Both the position numbers and the translations under genes were made by a program. 64,000 nucleotides of DNA. Source: an uncultured Chitinophaga sp. GTDB taxonomy: Bacteria > Bacteroidota > Bacteroidia > Chitinophagales > Chitinophagaceae. Under the pieces are notes generated by a model that searched no databases, was not told the DNA's origin, and saw nothing but the letters and a program-made list of their open reading frames with translations. Each line of letters opens with the position of its first letter. Position 1 is the first letter of the stretch. The stretch lies in NCBI RefSeq assembly GCF_902168175.1, contig NZ_CABHOU010000072.1:310001-374000 (forward strand). Reading direction: 5' to 3'. Shown here in pieces: positions 1 to 9,900 of the stretch.

Positions 1-134
<134 letters not shown>

Positions 135-141
135 TCAATTT

Positions 142-1053
142 TTACGATACTGTTGAATAACTTGAGTTTGTTACATTCCAGAAAGTGCCTCTCAGGAATG
201 ATTTCAAATGTTTAAACTGTCCTCTGATGGTGTACTTCAGCACAGATTTCGGGAATGTAAACACCGAAAAGAACAGTGTGAAGGATGCTAACTGCAACAG
301 GTTTGTGTTCCTGCGCATGTAAAGTATCCTGTTGCGGGTATGGTAGTATGCCTTAATAGCGCTTTCCTTACCCATGGTGATAGACTCCTTATGATAAATA
401 AGCCCATCAGCCACATATAATATCTTATAGCCGGCGCGGATAATCCTGGCCGACCAATCTGATTCTTCGTAATATATAAAGAACTTGTCAGCAAACATAC
501 CAACTTTTTCCAATACTTCGCGTTTTACCAGCATAGCGGCTCCATGAGCGCAGTTGGTGGGACCAGAAATATTATATTGTCCTTTATCTTCCTCGTTGCT
601 ACCCACGGCAGACTGGCGGCCGGTGAACAGGTTCATTGGGTTGAATCCTGCATACTGGATAACATTAGGATGGGAGAAGTAGCGGATTTTAGGGCAGGTT
701 ACGCCGATAGTCGGGTCATTTTCAAATGGTTCCAACAGGCGCTCCAGCAAATCCGGCGTTACTTCGGTGTCGTTATTTACAATAAGAACGAAGTCTCCTT
801 TGGCATGGTGCATACCAAAATTATTGCCCCCGGTAAAGCCGAGGTTCTCTTTACTAAGCAGGATTTTTACATTGGGATAGTTTCCTGCTTCGATCTGGGC
901 CGTGGGATCTTCTTTTGATGCATTGTCTACAACGATGGTCTCAAAATTCCTGTAGGTCAGCTTTTTAGTTGATTCCAGGAATTCACAGGTGATACCGGTT
1001 TGGTTATAGTTCAATGTGATCAGCGACACCAGCGGTTCTGAACGTAGTTTCAT
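142..1053 (-). CDS. Family 2 glycosyltransferase
   Basis: 303 residues, GT-A fold. The N-terminus SLITLNYNQ and VVDNASKED are the nucleotide-sugar binding strands of GT2 rhamnosyl/galactofuranosyl-type enzymes; VNNDTEV carries the metal-binding acidic motif (about residue 93) and the region around YYEESDWSARI provides the likely catalytic acidic residues. The C-terminal part (about residues 255-275) has a hydrophobic amphipathic stretch that may attach it to the inner membrane. It should add one sugar to the undecaprenyl-linked repeat unit. It lies between the initiating transferase gene and the epimerase gene on the same strand with short gaps, consistent with one operon. Sugar specificity is not inferable. 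Confidence 0.88.
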   Translation of the reverse strand: MKLRSEPLVSLITLNYNQTGITCEFLESTKKLTYRNFETIVVDNASKEDPTAQIEAGNYPNVKILLSKENLGFTGGNNFGMHHAKGDFVLIVNNDTEVTPDLLERLLEPFENDPTIGVTCPKIRYFSHPNVIQYAGFNPMNLFTGRQSAVGSNEEDKGQYNISGPTNCAHGAAMLVKREVLEKVGMFADKFFIYYEESDWSARIIRAGYKILYVADGLIYHKESITMGKESAIKAYYHTRNRILYMRRNTNLLQLASFTLFFSVFTFPKSVLKYTIRGQFKHLKSFLRGTFWNVTNSSYSTVS

Positions 1054-1110
1054 GATTATATTATACTTGTATTCGGTGTATTGGGTAAAAAATTCAGCCG
1101 GGTTCAGGGC

Positions 1111-2262
1111 TTATACGTTGTCTTTCTGCATAAGGGCTTTAGGCGTTTGGGCCATAATCCACATATCGTACATGAAAGAGTATTTTTCAGCATAGTCTAT
1201 ATCCAAACCTATACGCTCATTCACACTCATCTCCTTCTGTCCTCTTTTTTTGATCTGCCACAAACCGGTAAGGCCTGCGGGTGCATTAAAACGGCCTGCG
1301 TATTGGTCGGTAGTAAGGGTAGCAGCTTCGTACAAAGGTAAAGGACGGTTGCCTACCAGCGACATATCCCCTTTCAGCACATTCAGCAACTGTGGCAATT
1401 CGTCCAGGCTGGTGTTGCGTAAAAAGCCTCCCAGTTTGGTAACACGCGGATCGTTGCTCAGTTTAAAGAACACCGGGCCCGCAGCTTTGTTCTCTTCCGC
1501 TACATCATACTGATTAAGATGGCTCAGTTCTTTTACCTTTTTATCAGCATCCGCGCACATGGTACGGAACTTATAGAACTTAAATACCTTGTAGCGACTG
1601 CCGGCCCTTTGTGAAATATAAAAGATGGGGCCTTTTGATTCTAATTTGATGGCAACGGCTATGACAGCAAGAACCGGGCTGAGCGCAAGAAGCGCACTAC
1701 CGGCGGCAGTGATGTCTACAAGGCGCTTTAATAGATAGTTAATGTCTTTACCCTCGTACCATTTTGGATTACTGCCCATGGCCTCTTCCTGTTTATTACT
1801 CATTTGCCTGAACTTACGGGCAAACTGCAATTTAAGGCTAAAGTCAGCAGCACTGGTTTCCGGTGTAACAACATCGTCGATACCACCGATACGGGCATAT
1901 TTTTGTTTCTCCTCCACAGATAATGAGTCAGTGTACAGGAAAAACGGGATTTTACGGAAGTGTTTGTTCTGCTGCAAAAATTGCAACAACTGCTGCAGCT
2001 CCGAAGATGACTGCTGCATGTGGCATATAATATATGCCGGGGTAATGCTATTCTGTAACTTTTCCTTCAATACCTTGCGCGCATTTACAGCCGTGGTAGC
2101 AATCACGGTTTCTTCTTCCTGACGGGGGAAGAAATGTTTCTGAAAAGAGCTGTCCCCAATAAACAGGGCAAATCTCATCAGGCTGTCAGACGGAAGAGAA
2201 ATCATTGTGGCCAGCGGCTTCCTCTTCTGGTCTTGTAGGTGTAGTGGTACATTATAAATCAT
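1111..2262 (-). CDS. Initiating sugar-phosphate transferase with N-terminal pseudo-receiver domain
   Basis: About 383 residues. The C-terminal half is a bacterial sugar transferase (PF02397, WcaJ/WbaP type): a hydrophobic helix near residues 190-210, KFYKFRTM, the segment with LDELPQLLNVLKGDMSLVG, and AGLTGLWQI. This family moves a sugar-1-phosphate onto undecaprenyl phosphate, the first step of repeat-unit synthesis. The N-terminal ~150 residues are not the usual membrane region; they read like a CheY-type alternating alpha/beta domain (FALFIGDS, YIICHMQ, FFLYTDS, IDDVVTPE) in which the phospho-acceptor Asp is replaced and the conserved Lys-Pro is Thr-Pro, so phosphorylation is unlikely. The start was put at the first ATG; an upstream TTG and an internal ATG 19 codons later are alternatives. 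Directly downstream of a true response regulator gene. Confidence 0.85.
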   Translation of the reverse strand: MIYNVPLHLQDQKRKPLATMISLPSDSLMRFALFIGDSSFQKHFFPRQEEETVIATTAVNARKVLKEKLQNSITPAYIICHMQQSSSELQQLLQFLQQNKHFRKIPFFLYTDSLSVEEKQKYARIGGIDDVVTPETSAADFSLKLQFARKFRQMSNKQEEAMGSNPKWYEGKDINYLLKRLVDITAAGSALLALSPVLAVIAVAIKLESKGPIFYISQRAGSRYKVFKFYKFRTMCADADKKVKELSHLNQYDVAEENKAAGPVFFKLSNDPRVTKLGGFLRNTSLDELPQLLNVLKGDMSLVGNRPLPLYEAATLTTDQYAGRFNAPAGLTGLWQIKKRGQKEMSVNERIGLDIDYAEKYSFMYDMWIMAQTPKALMQKDNV

Positions 2263-2310
2263 AAACAAACAGGGGGTTTACGTTGAACAATAGCATAAAA
2301 CGTCCGGGCA

Positions 2311-2700
2311 TTACGCGATAACCGCGTCAGCATGGGTACGTATGTGCTTATTGACAGATTCGAGCAACTTCATTGGATCGAAAGGTTTGCGCAGGAAGTC
2401 AGATATTTTATACTCCAGCTCATGACCTTTCATCTCTTTAGTATCTGAACCTGTAAGGACAATAACAGGGATATCATCATACAGCACGTTTCCATTAAGA
2501 TATCTTACGAGTTCCCATCCATCTATATTCGGCATTTGAATGTCAGTGATAATCAAATCGGGTCTGTTACCTTTTGAAAGCCACATCATCGCAGTCAGCC
2601 CATCCGGCGCAGAAAACACTTTAAATTGCTTGCCCAGTATGGATTCTAGCAAATAGCGAATCGGTGCGCTATCATCAATAATCAGTATTGTTTTTTTCAT
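2311..2700 (-). CDS. CheY-like single-domain response regulator
   Basis: 129 residues, one receiver domain and nothing else. All hallmark residues are visible: acidic pair D9-D10 (LIIDDS), phospho-acceptor D53 (IITDIQMP), T83 (VLTGS) and K105 (RKPF). With no DNA-binding or enzymatic output domain it must act by protein contact or as a phospho-shuttle. It is the first gene of the minus-strand arm of the polysaccharide cluster and precedes, by 48 bases, a sugar transferase carrying a degenerate receiver-like domain, which hints at regulation of polymer initiation (inference). No cognate histidine kinase is in the window. Confidence 0.93.
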   Translation of the reverse strand: MKKTILIIDDSAPIRYLLESILGKQFKVFSAPDGLTAMMWLSKGNRPDLIITDIQMPNIDGWELVRYLNGNVLYDDIPVIVLTGSDTKEMKGHELEYKISDFLRKPFDPMKLLESVNKHIRTHADAVIA

Positions 2701-3284
2701 CTTCTTCTCTTTTTTCCTAATTAAAAACTACTGTTTCGAAAGGGGATAAGTCATAGTTGCTACCGGTTCTCATTTCAGACTACACAAAAGCAACGACAAC
2801 GGATAATCCAAATCCGATTTTTCCAGGATAAGGCCAGGATCGATTCCCGGCGCCTTTACCGTAAAACTTAGTAAAAGCCAGTTTTTTTATTAGGTTCCTC
2901 CAGGGGGGCTAAAATTGGAGCATTGCGCTCCAGGAAATTCAAAGGAAGATGGTCAGAAAGGATATATTAAGTTTAATTGACTGCGTAAAAATATTAACAA
3001 AACCTGAACTTTGCAAATGTTGTTAACCGAATTAACAAAAAGAACTTGCTTCTTTTCAAAATTACGTACTTCTACGCGTGCAATCTCTATCTTAACTGGG
3101 TGCAAATTTATAATAACTGTAAATTCTTAATATAATAGAATTGGTAAATGGCTTAAAATAGTTCGTAAGTGCTAACTATTGCCCTGTGAATGATCGTAAA
3201 TATCGTTTAGACGCACACATTATGCGTGCTTTTTTTTAAATTCTTTTATATTTTGCTGCCTGATTAGCCCCTTAAAAGTCGAAG
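2701..3284. promoter_or_regulatory. Divergent intergenic region between the two arms of the polysaccharide locus
   Basis: 584 bases without a convincing gene, between the divergently transcribed response regulator (minus) and membrane glycosyltransferase (plus). It is AT-rich in its right half, as expected for promoters. I found no clean TAnnTTTG/TTG promoter pair. Visible structure includes a short inverted repeat AATTCT...AGAATT around 3122-3142 and a hairpin followed by eight T at 3213-3237. Both arms must be transcribed from here or nearby. Confidence 0.5.
3213..3237 (+). terminator. Hairpin plus T-tract in the leader of the plus-strand arm
   Basis: GCACAC (3213-3218) and GCGTGC (3224-3229) form a six-pair arm with one mismatch and a five-base loop, followed directly by eight T. 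It resembles a weak intrinsic terminator reading rightwards, yet no gene lies upstream on that strand, so it could act as a leader attenuator 48 bases before the glycosyltransferase start. The stem is short and the reading is tentative. Confidence 0.3.
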
Positions 3285-4469
3285 ATGATGCTGAAAATAA
3301 TATTTCTTACCAGCTTTATTATATTGTTTTACAATTACTTAGGTTACGGAATACTCCTATATGTACTTGTGAAACTTAAGCGCCTGTTAGGGCTGCCCTT
3401 TTCCACCGTAGCGCCGGTGGAACCTCCTGTAACACTATTAGTTGCCGCATATAATGAAGAGGATTTCATTGTTGAGAAAATTTTGAATACCCTCGCACTG
3501 GACTATCCTCCGGAAAAGTTAGACATTATATATATAACCGACGGCTCTTCCGACCGTACGCCTGATATTATTACCCGTTACCCCCGTATTACATTATTAC
3601 ATGAAAACGTGCGCCGCGGCAAAACTGCGGCAATCAACCGTGCCATGGAGCATGTAAAAACCCCCGTGGTGATATTTTGTGATGCCAATACCCTGCTTAA
3701 CCGGGAAGCGATCAGGAATATCGTTAAGCATTATGCTGACGAAAAAACAGGCGGAGTGGCAGGCGAGAAAAAAGTGGTGGCCTCCGGCGATGCAAATGCG
3801 GCCTCTACGGAGGGCGTATACTGGAAATATGAATCGCTGCTCAAAAAATGGGATGCAGATCTTTATACAGTGGTTGGTGCAGCCGGCGAATTATTCTCCG
3901 TACGTACATCGCTATACGAAAAAGTGGAACCGGAGGTAGTGCTGGATGATTTTATTATATCGCTCCGTATTAATATGAAAGGCTACCGCATTGCTTATGC
4001 GCCGGATGCCTTCGCCATGGAATCGCCCTCAGCAGACATAAAGGAAGAGCATAAACGAAAAGTGCGTATTAGTGCCGGCGGCTTTCAGTCGATCGTAAAA
4101 CTAAAAGGCCTCCTGAACATTTTCAGGTATCCCCTCCTCTCCTTCCAATACATCTCCCATAGGGTACTCCGCTGGACGCTTAGTCCGCTTAGCCTGCCGA
4201 TATTGCTTATCAGTAATATACTTTTGGTCATAGCTGAACCGGGCAACTGGTACCTGGTGGCGTTCCTGGTTTGCCAGCTGGCATTTTATGCGGCTGCAAT
4301 AACCGGTTACTTCCTGGCCAGCCGCAATATCAAGAGTAAACCTTTTTACATTCCTTTTTATTTTCTGTTTATGAACATCGCGGTATTCCAGGGCTTTTTC
4401 AGGTACATCGGAAAAAATCAGTCCGCTGCCTGGGAAAAGTCGAAAAGGTTCATCACTGCGAAAAGTTAA
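3285..4469 (+). CDS. Membrane-anchored family 2 glycosyltransferase (processive-type architecture)
   Basis: 394 residues. An N-terminal membrane helix (about residues 5-27), a cytoplasmic GT-A catalytic domain and three C-terminal membrane helices (about 296-375) give the layout of BcsA/PgaC/HAS-like enzymes. Motifs visible: LLVAAYNEE, YITDGSSD, FCDANT (DxD-like), VLDDFIIS (the general-base position) and RKVRISAGG where cellulose synthases carry QxxRW. Such enzymes extend beta-linked glycans or add sugars at the membrane. It is the first gene of the plus-strand arm; the methyltransferase gene follows 38 bases later. The lack of a canonical QxxRW means processivity is uncertain. Confidence 0.85.
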   Translation: MMLKIIFLTSFIILFYNYLGYGILLYVLVKLKRLLGLPFSTVAPVEPPVTLLVAAYNEEDFIVEKILNTLALDYPPEKLDIIYITDGSSDRTPDIITRYPRITLLHENVRRGKTAAINRAMEHVKTPVVIFCDANTLLNREAIRNIVKHYADEKTGGVAGEKKVVASGDANAASTEGVYWKYESLLKKWDADLYTVVGAAGELFSVRTSLYEKVEPEVVLDDFIISLRINMKGYRIAYAPDAFAMESPSADIKEEHKRKVRISAGGFQSIVKLKGLLNIFRYPLLSFQYISHRVLRWTLSPLSLPILLISNILLVIAEPGNWYLVAFLVCQLAFYAAAITGYFLASRNIKSKPFYIPFYFLFMNIAVFQGFFRYIGKNQSAAWEKSKRFITAKS

Positions 4470-4507
4470 CTTTTAGAGGACCTTTATCATCTTTTAAATT
4501 TGTTTGC

Positions 4508-5272
4508 ATGCATCCTAAACTGAAAGCATTTCTTAAAAAAACAGCCCTGCCTGTTTACCTCGAATTAAGAGGATTGGTTTACAAAGGGAATGCTGTTAGC
4601 TGCCCTTGTTGTAAAGGAAGTTTTACCACGTTTCTTCCCGCCGGTTCAGACCAGCGTAAAATTCAATGCCCCCGCTGCCGCTCCAACGAGCGCGATAGGA
4701 TGTTATGGATGTACCTCGACAGGCATCCAGATTTTGTAGCTCCGGGAAAAAAGCTGCTCCACATTGCCCCCGAAGCAATGTTTTACAAGCGGTTTAAGAA
4801 AATAAAGGGGCTTGACTATACACCCGCCGATAAATTTGCCGAAACCTTTGAGAGTACTTATCCGGAAGATACTATCTACCTCGACGTGGTGGATATGGAG
4901 GGGGTAAAAGACAATACCTACGACGTGATCATCTGCTCGCATGTACTGGAGTATGTGAAGGAAGATTTGCAGGCGATGAGTGAGATGCTCCGGGTGTTAA
5001 AGCCAGGCGGAGTTGCGTTAATACAGGTACCACTGAAAGCAGGAATGCCGGTTACTCACGAAGACGATAGCATTACAGATCCCGCAGAAAGGGCGATTGT
5101 ATTTGGAGATCCGGGGCATATCCGTTTTTATGGAGAGGATTATAAAGATAAACTGGAGTCGCAGGGCTGGAAAACGGGTTTTGTACCGATAACAGCACTA
5201 CATAGTGATGAGGAGATTGACCGGTGCGTATTAATAAAGACAGACGATTTTCACTTTTGTTATAAAGAGTAG
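4508..5272 (+). CDS. SAM-dependent methyltransferase with N-terminal zinc-ribbon-like segment
   Basis: 254 residues. Residues about 35-60 hold two Cys pairs (CPCCKGSF and CPRCRSNERDR) typical of a small zinc ribbon. The remainder is a class I Rossmann methyltransferase of the type 11 family: LLHIAPE occupies the SAM-binding glycine-loop position, DVIICSHVLEYV is motif III, and MLRVLKPGG is the post-motif strand. Position between a glycosyltransferase and an acyltransferase suggests it decorates a sugar or lipid intermediate of the exopolysaccharide (inference). The glycine-rich loop is atypical (HIAPEAMF), as in the zinc-ribbon subgroup. Confidence 0.82.
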   Translation: MHPKLKAFLKKTALPVYLELRGLVYKGNAVSCPCCKGSFTTFLPAGSDQRKIQCPRCRSNERDRMLWMYLDRHPDFVAPGKKLLHIAPEAMFYKRFKKIKGLDYTPADKFAETFESTYPEDTIYLDVVDMEGVKDNTYDVIICSHVLEYVKEDLQAMSEMLRVLKPGGVALIQVPLKAGMPVTHEDDSITDPAERAIVFGDPGHIRFYGEDYKDKLESQGWKTGFVPITALHSDEEIDRCVLIKTDDFHFCYKE

Positions 5273-5298
5273 ATCGTAACATTTCAATTTTTTCCGTC

Positions 5299-6477
5299 GT
5301 GCAAAAAAACAATAGGATTTACGGTCTTGATGCCCTGAGGGCAATTGCTATGCTACTGGGTATTCTGCTACATGCGATTATTGCCTATAAAATGTATCCC
5401 AATCCAAGCTGGCCGGCCGATAACGAGTATCATTCATATACTTTTGATGCGTTGTATTTGTTTATACACAGCTTCCGTATGCAGGTGTTTTTCCTGGTAG
5501 CAGGCTTCTTCGCCCGTATGTTGTACCTCAAAATAGGGGAAAAAGAGTTCTTAAAACACCGGTACAAACGTATCGTGATACCGTTTATAGGCAGCCTTGT
5601 ATTTATTTTGCCTTTGTCTGTAGCCCCGTTCGTGTTTTACCAGCACTGTGTGGCCGCAAATGTGGCGCTGGCTGATTATGGCGCTGCCTTCTGGCCGCAT
5701 TTTCTGCGCTGGAACGGGATGGCACACCTCTGGTTTTTATACTACCTCATATTTTATTATGTGGTAATGCTGGCACTGTATCGTATTAAGTTGGGAGAGG
5801 GCATAAAATCGATTATAGGTAAACTTACCGCACGTTACGGTTCTCCGCTGCATGTTATTGTTTATATCCTGTTGCTTGCCGGCATACAGGTCTTTCTGTT
5901 CCATACGCCCGAAGTGGAAGTGTCTACGAGCATCTTTCCTAAACCGGGGCATTTTACCTATTATGGGTTCTTTTTCGCGTCTGGAATGCTTTTACACAGG
6001 CAGAACGGGCGGCTGTTCGAGATTGCCCATTACACCTGGGCCTATTTACTTGCGGGGGTGGTAATGACTGCTGCTGTGTTTAAATTGCTGGTGATTGACC
6101 ATGGGCAGGCAGGTAATTACACAGGTACCACGCTAACACTGGTTAAACTCGCGGTGGCTGCGCAGACCGTATTTCTCACCTATGGTTTCATCGGGTTCTT
6201 TATAAAATACATGAACTCCGAGAGTCCACGATTGAAATACATTTCTGATGCCGCGTTCTGGTTATACCTGATTCATCTTTCTTTCGTTGGTGCATTACAG
6301 ATAGTTTTACTATATACTGATGTGCCCGGATGGCTGCGCCCATGGAGCGTTTTAGGCGGCACTACGTTAGTGGCGTTCGTTACCTACCACTGGTTTGTCA
6401 GGTACACTTTTATTGGTACGGCGTTGCACGGACCACGTAAAAGAAGGGCTGATAAACTTACCGCGGTTCGTAGTTAA
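5299..6477 (+). CDS. Integral membrane acyltransferase (Acyltransferase_3 family)
   Basis: 392 residues with about ten hydrophobic helices. Start is GTG at 5299 (no nearer ATG preserves the conserved RIYGLDALRAIAMLLGILLHA segment, which carries the family's Arg and catalytic-type His). The sequence resembles the MdoC/OpgC branch of Acyltransferase_3: FRMQVFFLVAGFFAR, LWFLYYLIFYY. These enzymes move acetyl, succinyl or similar groups across the inner membrane onto glycans. It is one of two acyltransferases in the locus and lies 26 bases after the methyltransferase, in the same transcription unit. Acyl donor and target are unknown. Confidence 0.87.
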   Translation: MQKNNRIYGLDALRAIAMLLGILLHAIIAYKMYPNPSWPADNEYHSYTFDALYLFIHSFRMQVFFLVAGFFARMLYLKIGEKEFLKHRYKRIVIPFIGSLVFILPLSVAPFVFYQHCVAANVALADYGAAFWPHFLRWNGMAHLWFLYYLIFYYVVMLALYRIKLGEGIKSIIGKLTARYGSPLHVIVYILLLAGIQVFLFHTPEVEVSTSIFPKPGHFTYYGFFFASGMLLHRQNGRLFEIAHYTWAYLLAGVVMTAAVFKLLVIDHGQAGNYTGTTLTLVKLAVAAQTVFLTYGFIGFFIKYMNSESPRLKYISDAAFWLYLIHLSFVGALQIVLLYTDVPGWLRPWSVLGGTTLVAFVTYHWFVRYTFIGTALHGPRKRRADKLTAVRS

Positions 6478-6942
6478 CTGAATGCCAGTGCTTTTGTAAA
6501 CGATTTGTTAATAGGGTTAAAAGTTAAGAATTATAAAAAAAAAGCATACCTTTGCTACTCGATATATGGAAATGTGTAATCAATAAACAGGCAAAAGGCC
6601 TCCGTTTACTAACTAAAAAGATGATTTCGCAAAATATATCCCTACAAATTTTTATTATTTGTAATTTGCATCGTATTTTAGCGTGGTTATTTAGAAGCAT
6701 AGGTAAAACGAATACACCGAATAAAACACCAAAAACTTCAATAACAGCTAAGTCTGCACTTATTTTTTCCAATCCTACCACAAAGACCGCATTGTATTTT
6801 AGCCACCGGCTGGTGGATTAAAATCAGTTATTTTTTGGCCATTCCCTTGAAAAGCTGCGCCAGCAGTAGTATCCTCATTGTGAGATGTTACTATGGTGTG
6901 CTTTGAAAAATGCTATTTTATTCAAGGAGCCAATTAATAATT
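6478..6942 (+). promoter_or_regulatory. Long leader/promoter region before the giant secreted protein gene
   Basis: 465 bases without a supported gene. A perfect Bacteroidota -7 element TACCTTTG lies at 6547-6554, with GTTA rather than TTG about 20 bases upstream, so the -33 box is weak. If used, transcription starts near 6560 and leaves an untranslated leader of about 380 nt. A small palindrome CCACC/GGTGG is at 6803-6816. AAGGAG at 6924-6929 lies 13 bases before the chosen ATG. Short open frames here show no family features and poor composition, so I do not call them genes. Confidence 0.45.
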
Positions 6943-9900
6943 ATGAAACAACTTTACCGCCTACTGCTTTCTATTGTACTGCTTGCCAGTGCATTTGTGG
7001 TTAAAGCGCAAACGGGAGTTCTCAACCCCAATGACCCCATCGTAGTTTACAACGCAGCCAGTCCGCCAGCAACGCCGGCCTGGGGTGTACTCGCCAAATG
7101 GGTAAAAACGAACCGTTTGAACTGGAACACATCCTCTTACAAGGCTTATTACTTCAACGGAGGAGCCTTTAGGGTAAAATTCCCTAAGTCATACCAACAC
7201 GGTGTGAACGATGGAAAGGTTTATCCGATGATCATCTTCTTCCACGGTGTGGGTGAAAAAGGAACCATTTATGATAATGAGTTCCAGCTTTACCATGGTG
7301 GCCAGGTACACATGAATAAAGTGGATAACGGTGATTTCGACGGTTTCCTGGTTTATCCTCAAAATACTTCCGGCTTCTTCGGAGCTGGTGATTACGATAG
7401 GTTAAACATCCTGATCAACAACTATTTCGTTCCGCAGGCTAAGGTGGACATCAACAGGATTTATGTTGAAGGTTTATCTGGTGGTGGTAGCGCTACTTGG
7501 GAAATTTTGATCGGTTATCCTAAACTGATTGCCGGTGCAAGCCCCATTAGTGCGGCTTCCTTGTCTTTTAAGAACAGTGTTAACTCTTACAAATATACCC
7601 CCATCTGGCAGTTCCAGGGTGGTTTGGATAAAAATCCAGATCCAGGTACTGCTACAGACGTATATAATAACGCCCTGGCTGCAGGTGCAAACATGAAGCT
7701 GAGCATCTACCCTCAGAATGGTCACGATTCATGGAACAAAGCATGGGCTGAAGCAGACTTCTTCCCGAACGTTAACAGGGCCAACAAAACTAATCCATGG
7801 CCACTTACAGGCAGAACAGAATTCTGTCCTGGTGATGCGATCAATCTTACTTTAGGCCTTACTGCCGGTTTCGACGGCTACGAATGGCGTAAAAACGGTG
7901 TGGTTATTCCTGGTGCTACCGGTAATACCATCGCCGTAAACTCTATTGGTACTTATGATGCCCGTATTAAAAGAGGCTCTACCTGGTCTTACTACTCCCC
8001 TATCCCGGTAGTTATTAAGATCAAAACGCCAACTGTGCCTCCTGCTATTACATTAGCTGGTTTACAGAGCCGCGTAATCCCTGCACCTGATGGTAAAACC
8101 AGCGTTACCCTGCAGGTACCTTCTACCTACGCAACTTATTCCTGGAAAAATGTGGCTAACAACACCGTACTTGGTACTACCAATACGCTTACTGTAAGCA
8201 CTCCGGGATCTTATACCGTTAAAGTAACTGAGCAATATGGTTGCTCTTCCGACTTCTCTACCCCTTATACTGTTGTAAACGCAAATGGTGCTAATGCTCC
8301 TGCTGCTCCTTCCAACGTATCTGTACTGCCAGTTTCTAAAACACAGCTGGAAGTTAACTGGGTTAAAAATCCGAACGCTCCAAACCCAGAAACTGGTTTC
8401 GAGATTTACCGTGCTTCAACACCGGGCGGAGCTTATACACTTATCGATACAGTAGTAGCTAACACGCTTTCTTATGTAGATGACAACCTGAACGCCAACA
8501 CTCCTTACTATTATGTAGTGAGGGCGGTGAACAACAACGGTGGTTCACCGAAAAGTGCAGAAGGTACAGGTACAACACTGAATGACGAAGTGGCACCTAC
8601 TGCTCCTGCTAATCTTACTATCGCCGGTAATGCCGGTAGTTTCATGGTTCTTACCTGGACTGCCTCTACGGATGATGTTGCAGTTAGCAACTATGATATC
8701 TATATTAATGGTACTAAATCTTACAGTGTTGCCGGTGACAAAACAACGGCAACGGTGTATAACCTGGTAAAAGGTCAGCTTTACAATATCGTTGTTAAAG
8801 CAAGAGACCTCACCGGTAACGTATCTCCCGCAAGTAACCAGGTGGCTGCGCTCGCATACCAGACTGGCCTGAAATGGAAATATTACCCTGGTTCTACCAC
8901 TTACTCTGCCATCCCTGACTTTAGTCTGCAAACACCAGCAGCAACTGGTATTTCTCCAAGGCCGGATGTTACGATTGCCACTCAGGCCGATTACTTCGGC
9001 ATCATGTGGGAAGGTTTTATCAAGATACCAGCAAGCGGTAACTACACTTTTGAAACTGTGAGCGACGACGGTGCTGCTGTGGTGATCAACGGTACAACTG
9101 TAAATACCCGCACTACCGCAGGTACTGCTACAGGTACTATTAACCTGGCTGCCGGAACTTATCCGATTAAGATATCTTATACCGAAAATACGGGTTCTGC
9201 CAGTATAAGATTGTATTGGAAGAATACTCCAACAGGTATTGGTAACTCTCGTCAGGAAATTCCGGTTACACAGTTTGTTGAGAACGAAGCTTCAGCCGGT
9301 GTAGTGCCAGCAGCACCCACGCAGCTGAAAGCAACTGCTTCTTCTTACAATAACATTAATCTTACCTGGACAGACAACAGCGATAACGAAACAGGATTTG
9401 AGATTTACCGCTCTGCTACTTACACTGGTACTTATACTACCGTTGGTACTGTAGGTGCGAATGTTACTTCTTATGCTGATGCGGGCCTTGCTCCTTCTAA
9501 AGAGTACTACTACAAGGTTAAAGCGATTAACGCTGCCGGTAGTTCCGCATTCAATACGCTTGTTGCAGGACTTGATTACAAGTATTACGAATTTACCAGC
9601 GCTCCTGCCGCAATGCCTGACTTCGCTGCATTGACACCGAAGAAAACCGGTAATGTTACGACCGTTAGTATGGGTATGCGCGACCGCAGCACTAACTACG
9701 GACTTGTATACACAGGTCATCTGAATATCGCAACTTCCAGCAGTAACTACATTTTCTATCTGAGGGCTGATGATGCTGCACAGTTGTACATCGACGGCGT
9801 TCGTTGGTTAGATAATACTGTGGCTGACAAGAACATAGAAAGAAGTGCAAATGTTCCGTTAATCGCAGGTCTGCATACGATTGAAGTGCGTCACTTCAAC

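Noticed and set aside
6524..6821. Short overlapping frames on both strands before the giant gene
   Set aside because: Low-complexity, Lys/Thr/Ile-rich peptides with weak starts in an AT-rich leader; no family features and no operon spacing to support them.
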